Source: Bartonella fuyuanensis (lineage in GTDB: Bacteria; Pseudomonadota; Alphaproteobacteria; Rhizobiales; Rhizobiaceae). Taken from it: 54,469 bases of DNA. The translations under genes and the position numbers were made by a program. Location of the stretch: positions 26,954 through 81,422 of the forward strand of contig NZ_JACIFE010000003.1 in the NCBI RefSeq assembly GCF_014197255.1. The letters are read 5' to 3'. The notes beneath the pieces were generated by a model. That model did no database searches and had not been told where the DNA came from. It saw nothing but the letters and a program-made list of their open reading frames with translations. Shown piece after piece: positions 1-9,020 of this stretch (position 1 is the first letter of the stretch; each line of letters starts with the position of its first letter).

Positions 1-301
1 TTTCACCTTCAGGATTCATTTCATGGCATTCATCTTGCTCGTTATTTTCATCGCGTCGAACAGATTGAGACATTTGCCCCGCTGCAGCTAAAATAAAAAG
101 CATTTTCATGCTCATCCCCATTTTGCGTTTTATCATATTGACCATTACCATTTTTCTGCAACGGCATCTGTAATCCATCTGTATTACTATCGACAACATC
201 TTTTTTTTCACCTTCAGGATTCATTTCATGGCATTCATCTTGCTCGTTATTTTCATCGCGTCGAACAGATTGAGACATTTGCCCCGCTGCAGCTAAAATA
301 A
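1..301. repeat. 96-bp direct repeat in the DUF4167 gene
   Basis: Bases 1-96 and 206-301 are the same 96-bp sequence, 205 bp apart. Both copies code for the stretch around AAAGQMSQSVRRDENN of the DUF4167 protein. The offset is not a multiple of three, so the copy at 1-96 is read out of frame and ends the protein at base 48. The left copy touches the window edge, so the repeat may extend further. Confidence 0.95.
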
Positions 302-542
302 TACGCAAATAATGTTCAGCATGTTGTAGATAATTTTCTGACATAACGCGATCACCCGCCCCCTGTGCATCACGCGCAAGACTTATGTATTTATCGGCAA
401 TTTGCTGAGCATTCCCACGAATTTTAACATCCGGACCGCTACTTTCATAATTGCGAGACAACGGATTAGGATTGCGACGATTATTATTACCATTACTGTT
501 ATTATTACGACCGCGTACCCGTCTATTTTGTTGTGGCCTCAT
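48..542 (-). CDS. DUF4167 domain protein, frameshifted C-terminus
   Basis: The 164-residue protein starts MRPQQNRRVRGRN, followed by an Asn/Arg-rich stretch and the conserved block NPLSRNYESSGPDVKIRGNA, then QQIADKYISLARDAQ and ENYLQHAEHYLRI. This is the N-terminal DUF4167 domain of Hyphomicrobiales, a family without a known function; its basic, Asn-rich start suggests nucleic-acid binding, which is inference. An AGGGA ribosome site lies just before ATG 542. The tail after about residue 148 (FSCSGANVSICSTR) is the second repeat copy read in the wrong frame, so the natural C-terminus is lost or lies beyond the window. In relatives this gene lies between prmC and clpB; here clpB is 21 kb away on the other side of the virion genes. 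Confidence 0.85.
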   Translation of the reverse strand: MRPQQNRRVRGRNNNSNGNNNRRNPNPLSRNYESSGPDVKIRGNAQQIADKYISLARDAQGAGDRVMSENYLQHAEHYLRIILAAAGQMSQSVRRDENNEQDECHEMNPEGEKKDVVDSNTDGLQMPLQKNGNGQYDKTQNGDEHENAFYFSCSGANVSICSTR

Positions 543-1921
543 CTTTATCCCTTTTTTGAAGTATATGTCTTAATTGACTCTTCTTCCCTGCATCACTTTT
601 TGATCATGCTGCTTAACGTTTAACCTACGGTTCTCAAGCTATCCCGCGTTTACTTCACTCAAATGAACCCTACTGAATATTGATAAAAACATATATTTTC
701 TTGAAAATCACAAAACAGCAAGGAAATCGCAAATCAAAAATCCCCTATTTTTCTGTCAACTAGCAGAAACCTAGTGATGTTCACGTAAAATGCCAAGTAT
801 TTTTTTTAAACAAACCATATTTCACTAAAAAATAATTATCTTGTGGAAAACAAAAAGGAGAACACATCTATAACATACCTGACAAAGAAAAAACCGCCAG
901 AAAACATAAAAGTTTCTCTTTTTTACTAGGACCACCGCTTTCAAAACGCCGACAGTTCACTCCCTCATGCCCTTAACTCATAAGCACTTATAATTTCAAT
1001 GAGCACCTGATCTCAACGAGCACCGCATGAACCTCTTTCTTTTATGATATATAGCCTCTCTTTACCACTAAAGCAACCCCTTGCAAGCGATAATCCACGA
1101 CCGCTTTGCAAAACCTGCTAGATTTTATAGATAGATTATTATGAAGGACTATTCAAGTCCTATAATGACCAAGAAACAAATCTTTTTTCCTAAAATTAAG
1201 CTAACGATATGACCAATTATTGTTTGAATCCCGTGGAGTTTTTAAGTAAATTAGCATCCATCATTGCGAATAAATTGAACTTAAAAGCTAAAGATTTAAA
1301 TACAAAAATTTCAACTATTTAAGAAAATAACGAGCAATATGTCACCTTTCCCTAAACATCAAATTCTTCTCAAAAAGTTGTCTTGTTGAATTTATAAATA
1401 AGAAAGGCAGAAGACATTTTCTTTCTTATACTTTCTGACAAGAAAACCGAGATTATAAAACAAGTTCATTTGTAAACCCAGCCTAACGACCTCATCCTAG
1501 CGGTTTAAACGTAGAGCAGCCTTGCCTATTTATAATTTTTCAAATAAATATCCCTTTTTTACTTAATTGCTGTCCATATCTATTGACTTTTACCCTTAAA
1601 GGACGGAGGATTTTAGCCCACTACTGTTTTGGGAAACAATTCGTATTCTTTTCAAACGCGTTCTACTTAACTTTCCAGGAATGTGATTCATTGAAATGAA
1701 AAGCTTAACAAATCAAGTCTTCCTGAATTTTTACTCTGTACAAACTCTTAGATATTTTAGGCAGGCTTCTATACCTTATGGTGTTACACCTTCAATAAAA
1801 ATGCGCTCTAACAAGCTCAATAAATCACTTTTTTATTGGTCTAGAAACAACTAACCGTCGGGAAGTTTTTGTATTTTTAAATCTTGCATCCTTTAACTTT
1901 GCGTGGAAAACTTAAAAATAC
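543..1921. other. non-coding spacer, 1.4 kb
   Basis: AT-rich DNA without a convincing gene. A 37-codon ORF (MTNYCLNPVEFLSK..., plus strand 1209-1322) has no ribosome site and I do not call it. No tRNA or clear terminator seen. Confidence 0.5.
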
Positions 1922-2365
1922 TTAAAAGTAATTGCGGATTTTTCCTTTTTTATTTTCTTGTTCATTGAGGAAACAGTCCCGCAAGAGAAAATAATTTCCA
2001 TCCCCCGGTCGCACCATCGTCAAACATCGTTTTTTTGCAGAATCGGAAAGTCTATCCCACATTTCACGAATAGCAAAATAGGCCTCACTTTCTAAATTAA
2101 AGCAGTGTTGATAAACTTCTTTTTTCATATCCGGCACCACGGAAGCAGAAATTTCCTTGCAATACACGCGCAGATCGAAAACAGGAATAGCAAATTCAAC
2201 AGGCGCTTGTTGTGTTATTTTTTCAGGAAAAAAAAAATAATCTATCACTTTTACCGCAACAAAACACAAAATTACGATACAAAAAAGTATTAGACAAACA
2301 AAAGCAATCTTACGATATAATCTTTTGAAATAAGCCTTTTGCCTTGACCAGATTCTTTTTTCCAT
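1922..2365 (-). CDS. small membrane-anchored periplasmic protein
   Basis: 147 residues from the start chosen here. The ATG at 2365 (MEKRIWSRQKAYF) has AAAGGA about ten bases upstream; an in-frame ATG at 2386 has no such site. After a basic N-terminus comes one strong membrane segment (IAFVCLILFCIVILCFVAV, about residues 20-39). The rest should face the periplasm and holds four cysteines in a pattern (C-E, then QHC, RC, DC) with EMWDRLSDSAKKRCLTM and GDGNYFLLRDCF. Small secreted alphaproteobacterial proteins with a Cys-rich C...W...C...Y..L..C layout are known, but I cannot name the family. It stands alone between long spacers. Confidence 0.7.
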   Translation of the reverse strand: MEKRIWSRQKAYFKRLYRKIAFVCLILFCIVILCFVAVKVIDYFFFPEKITQQAPVEFAIPVFDLRVYCKEISASVVPDMKKEVYQHCFNLESEAYFAIREMWDRLSDSAKKRCLTMVRPGDGNYFLLRDCFLNEQENKKGKIRNYF

Positions 2366-2747
2366 AAAGACTGTATCCTTTAACATTCCAGGAGAAGCTT
2401 TTCATTGAAGTATCCGTGTATACAATACAATTTACAACAACAAACTATCAATACTCTTAGCATCAAAAGACTTCTTTTTTATCGTATAAAATTCTTGTGA
2501 AAGACTTTTCTCATCTTCTTTATGAAAAGAGAGTGCTTATAATTTTCTTCTATCATCTTAAAAGGCAAAAATTCTTCATCCATACTGTTTTTTAAATGAT
2601 AACGCTTTCCTCATGCAGAAATTCTCTTAAGTTTTCTCCTTTGGCTTCCCATGCTTGTAATCTCTCTCAGCATTCCCTCAAAAGCGATATTTCCTGCAGC
2701 TTTTATCTATAAATCTCACCTACAAACGCATTCAGCCCATAACAAAT

Positions 2748-2767
2748 AAAAAAACGCTTATGCGTTT
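2748..2767 (-). terminator. short intrinsic terminator
   Basis: Six-base stem AAACGC/GCGTTT with a four-base loop. Read on the minus strand the stem runs into seven T. There is no called gene directly upstream on the minus strand, so it may be a relic. Confidence 0.45.
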
Positions 2768-3130
2768 ACATGAAGCTCCTACAGGAAAACGCTTCTCCTA
2801 TTCGCCACGCACAAATACTTCATGTATAAAACTTACACATCTTATAGCTCCATCCCCATAAAAAGCGATCACAACAACAAGATAAGCAATGATTGATCTA
2901 TAATTACACACGAAAACTAAAGAATATATTTTCTGATCGAACTCAACAAACACTATTTAAAGACACATTTGAATTTTTTCTTTCACCCTCTATTAGGCTA
3001 AAAATGCATAAATTTAGAGGTCACACGATAAAACAAAATCACAAAATATAATTTATGAGCATAAGAAAAAAAATATCCAAAGCCACCTGAATGATAGATC
3101 TCTAGCGTATAAAGCACACCTGCTAATAGA

Positions 3131-3170
3131 CAGTAAAAAAGCCGCGCCTTTAAATAGCGCGGCTTTTGAA
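3131..3170 (-). terminator. strong intrinsic terminator
   Basis: Perfect 11-bp stem AAAAGCCGCGC/GCGCGGCTTTT at 3137-3147 and 3157-3167, loop of nine. On the minus strand it is followed by a run of T; on the plus strand the run is four T, so it could work both ways. It lies inside an ORF at 2998-3243, which argues against that ORF. Confidence 0.75.
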
Positions 3171-3461
3171 TAAAGCTACAATTAAATAAAATACAAAATA
3201 AAATAACAATAAATATTTGTACACAAAATGTATAATATTGCAAGAGATTTAATTATATTTATGAAATTTATCCAAAAAGAATATAAACAATAAATTATAA
3301 AAGCGCTTTTTTATCTCATTTACTTGAATGCAAAAAATTTGTTTCTTTACTTATTGACTTTAAGCATATCGATAATAGCGTCTTTATTTTAAGGGAGCTG
3401 TATGAAAAAATACATTGATTTATATAGATAATCTATCATTATTCAAATTGAATCAAACCCC

Positions 3462-3600
3462 AGAATATCATAGGGTTCTCTCATGTCAAATCTGTGTATG
3501 TTGCATCAATCAAAATCACTTGCTTGCATGCCACAAGCGGTGCTGGATGTGGGTAAAAACTGAACAAGAAAGGGCTAAAATGCTCTTATGAACCATCTTA
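3462..3600 (+). repeat. diverged repeat, partner at 53243-53370
   Basis: The stretch GAATATCATAGG.TTCTCTC followed by ATGTCAAATCT is nearly identical at 3462-3495 and 53243-53275. The likeness continues in weaker form for about 100 bases, through CTCTTATGAAC and ACTTA. Both copies are in the same direction and in non-coding DNA, one near each end of the window. Confidence 0.65.
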
Positions 3601-4722
3601 AATGGCAAGAGCTGTCGCAACATTGGGGGCTAGCAAAGTGTGTGATAGTCCAGCTTGTAATAGCACACTTTTTAAAATCAAAAGGTTCTGCACCTTTATC
3701 ACAAAAGCAACCCATAAACAAATGTGTAGTTTAAAGCCATCGCTGTCAAAAATCTATTTTTTACGCTTGTAAAAGCTCGTTTTTCTTAACTTGCGTCTAC
3801 CACTTCAAAAAATGAAGATTCTTGATCCCCCATCTGATCTATCGATAATGCAGATCTCACGATGCCCATTTAGCCTCCCATGCATGTGATTCACTTAAAC
3901 ATAAGGCTCAATAAACAAACCTTTCTAAATATTCAACACACCTTAAAAAACACTTGTATCCAAGAAGCTTACATTCCTTAGATCACCACACTTCAAATAA
4001 AAGTGTTTTACGATCTCATAAGCTAAGCCCACGAAACAAGCGCTTGTACCACCTTGTCTTCTAGACAACAATGACAACTTTCGCTCTCAAACCAACTTCA
4101 AGGATACAATATTTTTCTTTTTTATAAGTTAAAGAGCTCAACTACACCCATTTTTGCCACCGTTAATCTATTTTGACACTTACAGGTTTCCTTTTATGAA
4201 ATTCTTTACAAACTAAAATGGCAAAAAACTGCTATTTTTCTCTTAAATTAGGTGTAAAGACGGCAAATTATTTCTAGATTTAAAATCCCAGAGCGCTTCA
4301 CCTATAAGCTTTTTCAAACTATTGCAAGATCTTTTATCTTTTGCCTCCTTCTTTTGCCATGGGTTTCTGCTTAAGCAATGTTTCTTTCTCTGTGGAGTTT
4401 AAAAACTTTCCTATAGACTTCGATATGTGCCCTAATTTTCCCCATACCGCATAATAAATTTTCTTGCAAACACTCTTCATCTTTTTGAAGATGGCTCTCT
4501 TTTGATCATTTCTTACCTTTTTTAAAATATCTCAAACGCATAACCATTCCACGCCTCACTAAAGCTATAAATAAGCAAAGTTTATCTGATATATAACTTC
4601 AACGCCTGTCTTTTTATTCTTAGTCATTCTTTTTGATTTTCTTTTCTTAAAACAAGAAGAAATACTTTTAAAAGACTGAATTATAATGTTTTAATTAGTA
4701 TTTCTGTCTATTTTACGATTTT

Positions 4723-4857
4723 TTGTGTTGTAAATTTTGAAACAAATCCACGCCATCTAAAGCTGATTCTTTTTTGCTTTCTGCCCCCATTTTAATGTTT
4801 AGTATGATTATTTTACCGCCAACAATCCAATGAATACTGTCTTTCTTTTTTTTGCAT
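4723..4857 (-). pseudogene. small phage gene broken at an A8 run
   Basis: ATG 4857 is followed by CAAAAAAAAG. With eight A the frame closes after 14 codons. With seven A it would read MQKKKDSIHWIVGGKIIIL and continue open to a stop at 4723 (about 44 residues, ending LFQNLQHKKS). The downstream frame has normal coding character. It starts just after the stop of the 4865-5065 gene. A related piece (DSLVAGSKIIIL) is found at 5165-5251. Either a single-base indel or a slippage-controlled gene. Confidence 0.5.
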
Positions 4858-4864
4858 TTTATTT

Positions 4865-5065
4865 CTATTCAACATTAGAAAGATCTTGAATATTTAACTT
4901 TTTTTCTAAAGCATCCATACGCTCTGAGAGTTTTGTAATATCTTCATACACTTTCTTCAACAATGCATTTAAAGGAGCATGTCCCATTCTTCCGGTGGAA
5001 TAAAGAACCACACGAATACATTCAGGATCATCAATATCAGCAATAGAAAATGGGAAAAATGCCAT
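4865..5065 (-). CDS. small phage-cluster protein with C-terminal coiled coil
   Basis: 66 residues from ATG 5065 (MAFFPFSIADIDDPE), which has AAAAAGGGGG five bases upstream; the frame is open further upstream but without a ribosome site. The second half (LLKKVYEDITKLSERMDALEKKL) has heptad spacing typical of a short coiled coil. The first residues, MAFFP followed by IAD, resemble the start of the gp10-like protein at 9021-10484, which may mark a partial duplication. It is the last intact gene of the virion cluster in transcription order. Function unknown; a structural or fibre-associated role would fit the place. Confidence 0.6.
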   Translation of the reverse strand: MAFFPFSIADIDDPECIRVVLYSTGRMGHAPLNALLKKVYEDITKLSERMDALEKKLNIQDLSNVE

Positions 5066-5164
5066 TATACCCCCTTTTTGATAAGCTAAACATCCATTGA
5101 ATATTTTTTCTTTGCACGGCTTTTTCATACCGCCTAAACCCGCCAAAGGCCTCATTAAAAATTT

Positions 5165-5251
5165 TTACAAGATACTTTTTAAAACTATACTTTGTTTTCC
5201 ACCTAAAATGATGATTTTACTACCAGCAACCAAAGAATCATACATGCGCAT
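5165..5251 (-). CDS. very short ORF, related to 4723-4857
   Basis: 28 codons: MRMYDSLVAGSKIIILGGKQ and a short tail. It shares the DS..V.G.KIIIL core with the broken gene at 4723-4857. Probably the remnant of a duplicated small gene flanking the 4865-5065 gene. Preceded by AAGAAAG, a weak ribosome site. Confidence 0.35.
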   Translation of the reverse strand: MRMYDSLVAGSKIIILGGKQSIVLKSIL

Positions 5252-7189
5252 CTTTCTTGCTTTGTGGACCTGTCCCTAAAAGGACAAGAGCTTTCAGCTC
5301 TATTAATCTTCAAACAATACCAATCTATAAACAATAATCTGTAAACAATCTGGCTCTTTATCTATCGAGTTCTCCTTAGTTTTCACCTTCATATATTCTA
5401 GATACCACACAGCAGGGAGGGTATTTCATGAGGTTCTACAAGCAAATCCTCAATATTCACGACATTCACCACATACTCAAAACACAACACGCACAAAATT
5501 TTACATGAGCTTTATCAATCTCACTTCAAGCAATGATATTTTGTGACACAACACAACCACCATGGATAAAGACAGCAAAGAAAGAGCACCAAGCCCTATC
5601 GCTCACCATTTTACCTTACCTTATAAAGCCACATCGGTTTGCGAACAAGCCAACGGCTCTCAATGCCTTCCACCTGCTCATCATTTCCCGTGTCTCACTT
5701 GCATGAAAACTCTATGGACTCAATGAACAAGTCTTATTCTGAATATTTTCTCCTGTTTTTAATCTTAGGAAATCCTATATTACCTGCCTTATGTGCCTTA
5801 TATCTTTTGCCCTCAATGACAGTGTTTCAACGATGATATTTTACGGCAGAATAAGATAAAATGGTTATGTTTTTCACCATCGTACATTAACATTCTAACT
5901 AAGACATCACGAACCAATAAAATAGAAATATTTTAGATAAAATTTTCATTCCCCAACAAAAACTATAGGGATAAAGGAAGGTGTTTTTCCCTTTTACCAT
6001 CTATCTTCAACGATCACTGTTTGTATCCTCTAAAGAAAAATACGCAAGCTTACTTTACGCATCCAGCAAAATCTGCACAAAAAGTAAAATAATAAAGAGG
6101 GTTAAGGATTCATTTTTTGAAGCACAAATGCCTTTTTTCAAATTTTCTGCATGATATCTTTGATAAAGCTTTTTTCTCATAGCAGGACGAGATCGAATAT
6201 TTTTCAATCATTTTTATCTCTGTATCTCAAAGCGTTCATACTCAAACTTTGACAGTATAAACCTCTGCCCCATTGACGAACACGTTTCATCACGCACTGT
6301 TTTTTGGCGATATTATGTTCATGCTTTCTTTCCGCCTTTGTCGACGAACGTTTTTAAGCATCACAGCTGCATAATTTCGATATTCCTCCCTCAACCATAC
6401 TGTAACAGATCGTGTTCAAACATTGGCTCGCTATGCTGATATTGACTTATAGAATCTATGTTTCTTTCATAGATATAGAGCTTAAAAGACTTTCCTTGTC
6501 GACTTCCCAAGCAACGCCTCTTATCAATTTTTTCACCATCGTTCCTCTGTAAAATATTCCATGCAAAGTGGGAACCTTAAATGTTGTTTTCCCATGTTTG
6601 CCCCAGAACAGCAAAGAGATTTACACATTTTTTTCCTGAATATTCTTTACCATCCCATAGCAGCCATCAAACGGGATTTATTCCGTAACAAAAGTCCCAA
6701 TAACGCCAGCAGAAAAGATTCAGACACAAGCGGAAAGAGAAAAATTTCAGGAAGTTTTATAGGAGGATTGGTTAAAAACCAGCTATCAGTATTTTACATC
6801 ACAAGTATAAACGATCTTATAAAGACCACCCTTTTGAATTTCTCTCCCCTTAAAGGCGCAATATCCTCTAGAGTTATCCTATCAGTTGATCGTAGAAACT
6901 ATTGATTCAAAAAACTTTTGTTATTCCTCTATTGACGTCCTAAGCTTTAAAGTACACGATAATACACCCTATAAGTCTTTAAAAAGACTTTGTCGCTAAA
7001 CAAATAGACGTTCTCTTGTTCTTCACACCAACAGTAAACTGTGATACAATTCCACAGATATCTTCTGATGCATTGCATTATTGCGTGGGTATGAAAATCA
7101 ATGGCATTTGGCGGTTGTCTTTTTCTCCAGTTTATCTTCATCACCACAAGCATTTTCTACTGCAATGATTGACCAATTATCAATAGAAC
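5252..7189. other. degraded spacer downstream of the tail gene
   Basis: About 1.9 kb with only short ORFs. A minus-strand stretch near 6947-7153 (NAIDFHTHAIMQCIRRY) and another near 6640-6780 read like broken coding DNA, but neither has a start, ribosome site or recognisable family. Bases 5925-6060 resemble 19083-19225. Confidence 0.45.
5925..6060 (+). repeat. diverged repeat, partner at 19083-19225
   Basis: Ordered matches run through both segments: ATATTTT.GATAAAAT.TT, ATTCC.CA.CAAAA, then TTTTACCAT, CAAC..TC..C and ACGCAA.CTTAC. I estimate about 65-70 percent identity over 140 bases. The copies flank the virion cluster on either side, in the same direction. Confidence 0.5.
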
Positions 7190-8314
7190 TCATAGAAGAC
7201 AGCCTTTTTGCAAAAAAGAAAAACGACCAAAGAACGAAGAAAAGAAAGTTATAATTTTACTTTTAAATGCTGGTATTTTTTCCATTTTCAGGCCTATTTT
7301 ATCATAATCAACATGCAGTAATTTTGTTTTTGCATTTACAAAAACAGCTTCAGGTTTCACACGCAACACTTCCTGGGCCAGAACACCTCGATACCGTTGT
7401 GGATTTCCTTTATAATTAAAGGTATAAAGTGGATATCCCTTTTTTTCACCCACTGAGATAATATTTTCTTTTGCTCTTACATCACAAAGCCCTAAAATTC
7501 CACCGACCAATCCAAGCACTTGCTGCGCATCACGCAACGGATCTTTTGTCACAGAAGGCATTGTTGTGGTTTTTCCTGAAGTTGTTCCATAATTTCCAGC
7601 GGCCTGTGTTCCTATCTGTAACAAGCGTTCCAATTGGTTCCATGCTTGATTATCTTCTTCCAACCATTTTTGGCGCTCAGCATCTAAGGCATTTTGACGG
7701 TTCAAATCTTGAATCATCCCCCCTTTCAAAGCGTTGCTTTGAGCGTTACTTTGCCCTTGATAATATGCATTTGCCGCATTAACCTGATCCTGCTGGGAGC
7801 GATCAATCATTCGGTTTGCATTCATCATATTGTTAATATCTTGATTATATTGCTGTGCGGCAGCATTTGTTGCCAACGCCCCAAGCTCATCGGCTAGCAC
7901 TCCGGTATGGGCACCAGAACCATAACGTCCTGCTCCAGACATCGCTTGATTAATTGCATCAGACGTTTTATTTAGGGCATTTTGCAATGCAGTATTAAAT
8001 TTACTATTGCTTCCAACCCAATTTCCCTGAGCCATACTGGAAAGATTTGTAGCACTATTCGTTGGAGTATTGAACCACTGGGTTACCACTGGATTGTTAT
8101 AGAGCCCTGCTGTTTGTTGTAAACCGGTCAGAGCATTTTTTGTCATATCGCTAAGACCAGCGATTCTCTCTCCCTGATAAACGTTTCCACCAATTCCTTG
8201 CTTATAAAGTTCAAGCGCATCAGCACTAGCTTGTTTAAGAATATCAGCTGCCCAAGCGGGTGGTGTATTTGTTTGTGTTGTTGTCTGCACTTGAGGTTTT
8301 GTTTTTCTACTCAT
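7190..8314 (-). CDS. phage tail protein with S74-like chaperone domain
   Basis: 374 residues. The first 270 are Ala/Asn/Gln-rich and helical, with repeated NAL, QQ and GAGRYGSGAHTGV elements, like internal virion or ejection proteins of short-tailed phages. At about 277-343 is an intramolecular chaperone region: CDVRAKENI, GYPLYTFNYKG, YRGVLAQEV, KPEAVFV, VDYDKIGLKM. In S74 peptidases the first motif is S-D-x-R-x-K and the serine is the self-cleaving residue; here it is Cys277. The hydrophobic tail FFSSFFGRFSFLQKGCLL may be a frameshifted end. ATG 8314 overlaps the previous stop as ATGA, so translation is probably coupled. Confidence 0.85.
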   Translation of the reverse strand: MSRKTKPQVQTTTQTNTPPAWAADILKQASADALELYKQGIGGNVYQGERIAGLSDMTKNALTGLQQTAGLYNNPVVTQWFNTPTNSATNLSSMAQGNWVGSNSKFNTALQNALNKTSDAINQAMSGAGRYGSGAHTGVLADELGALATNAAAQQYNQDINNMMNANRMIDRSQQDQVNAANAYYQGQSNAQSNALKGGMIQDLNRQNALDAERQKWLEEDNQAWNQLERLLQIGTQAAGNYGTTSGKTTTMPSVTKDPLRDAQQVLGLVGGILGLCDVRAKENIISVGEKKGYPLYTFNYKGNPQRYRGVLAQEVLRVKPEAVFVNAKTKLLHVDYDKIGLKMEKIPAFKSKIITFFSSFFGRFSFLQKGCLL

Positions 8315-8760
8315 GGAACCAGAACCTTTCTATATTGAATAAGATTACGAGAATATCCGTGATGAGCGAGTTTTTTCGCCCATCCAATTCTTCCAAACAT
8401 GTGTATTTCTTCAGCATTGATTGTCCGTGCCCATTTTTCGACCTTATCAATCAATTTGACCAATTTCAGTCCTCCCTCTCCAGCAAAATCTGAAAGAACA
8501 ACATATTTTTTCCCTGTATGGGTTATTTCAACTTTAGTCATTGCAAAAGCACTAAATTGGATTTTATTTTTTAAGACCAACCACAATTGTGTTTGTCCCG
8601 CAATGATTTCTTCAGCAATTTTTTCCAGACAAACATCATCAGGAAAGCGCTGAACATATTTTTTCAATGCAGCATTGAGAGCTTCTTGATAAGGAGCTAT
8701 TTTTTCCCACGACCATTGTTCCGTCAGATGAACAGAATACAAATCTTGACTATCTTGCAT
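8311..8760 (-). CDS. phage-cluster protein, GNAT-like
   Basis: 149 residues from ATG 8760 (MQDSQDLYSVHLTEQW). The frame stays open upstream to about 8850 but that part belongs to a different reading (see 8761-9020). Features are a long helical start, a hydrophobic strand QLWLVLKNKIQFSAFAMTKVE, then DFAGEGGLKLVKLIDKVEKWA and IHMFGRIGWAKKLAHHGY. The layout of strands and the GR.GW..KL...GY ending resembles small GNAT-fold proteins encoded near tail genes in short-tailed phages. No acetyl-CoA loop is evident, so catalysis is doubtful. It overlaps the following gene by four bases (ATGA). Confidence 0.75.
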   Translation of the reverse strand: MQDSQDLYSVHLTEQWSWEKIAPYQEALNAALKKYVQRFPDDVCLEKIAEEIIAGQTQLWLVLKNKIQFSAFAMTKVEITHTGKKYVVLSDFAGEGGLKLVKLIDKVEKWARTINAEEIHMFGRIGWAKKLAHHGYSRNLIQYRKVLVP

Positions 8761-9020
8761 TATAATTTTAGATTTTCTAGCTTTATCTCTTTGAACATTC
8801 CATCCCCCATACCTATTTACGCGTTCCGTTCTTAGCGCACAACTTTTCAAAAGAGGAATTGATGCCCGCCAAAGAAAAGAAGAGTCATCATATCTTTGTA
8901 ATGAGAAATTGAGAAATCGAAAACACCTCTTTCCTGCTTTATAGAAACCGTAGTGCCTACTATTTTTCCTTTATCAGAAGCAGAGCCCATTGCATTGTTT
9001 TCTACACTAGGAAAACCTAC
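8761..9020 (-). pseudogene. possible frameshifted small phage gene
   Basis: Between the gp10-like gene and the next gene, two frames carry coding-like text that join into one product. One is VGFPSVENNAMGSASDKGKI running to about 8870. The other, open from about 8900, reads SLQRYDDSSFLWRASIP then LRTERVNRYGGWNVQRDK and runs into the gene at 8760. A single-base indel around 8870-8900 would unite them into a protein of about 85 residues. No strong ribosome site seen. Confidence 0.35.

Larger units (their letters stand above)
2387..4722. other. non-coding spacer with two terminator hairpins
   Basis: About 2.3 kb without a supportable gene. It contains two hairpins (2748-2767 and 3137-3167) and a segment at 3462-3600 similar to 53243-53370; these are listed separately. 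The remainder is AT-rich with scattered stop codons in all frames. Confidence 0.5.

Noticed and set aside
2998-3243. 81-codon hydrophobic minus-strand ORF
   Set aside because: It starts with TTG without a ribosome site and has a strong terminator hairpin in its middle.
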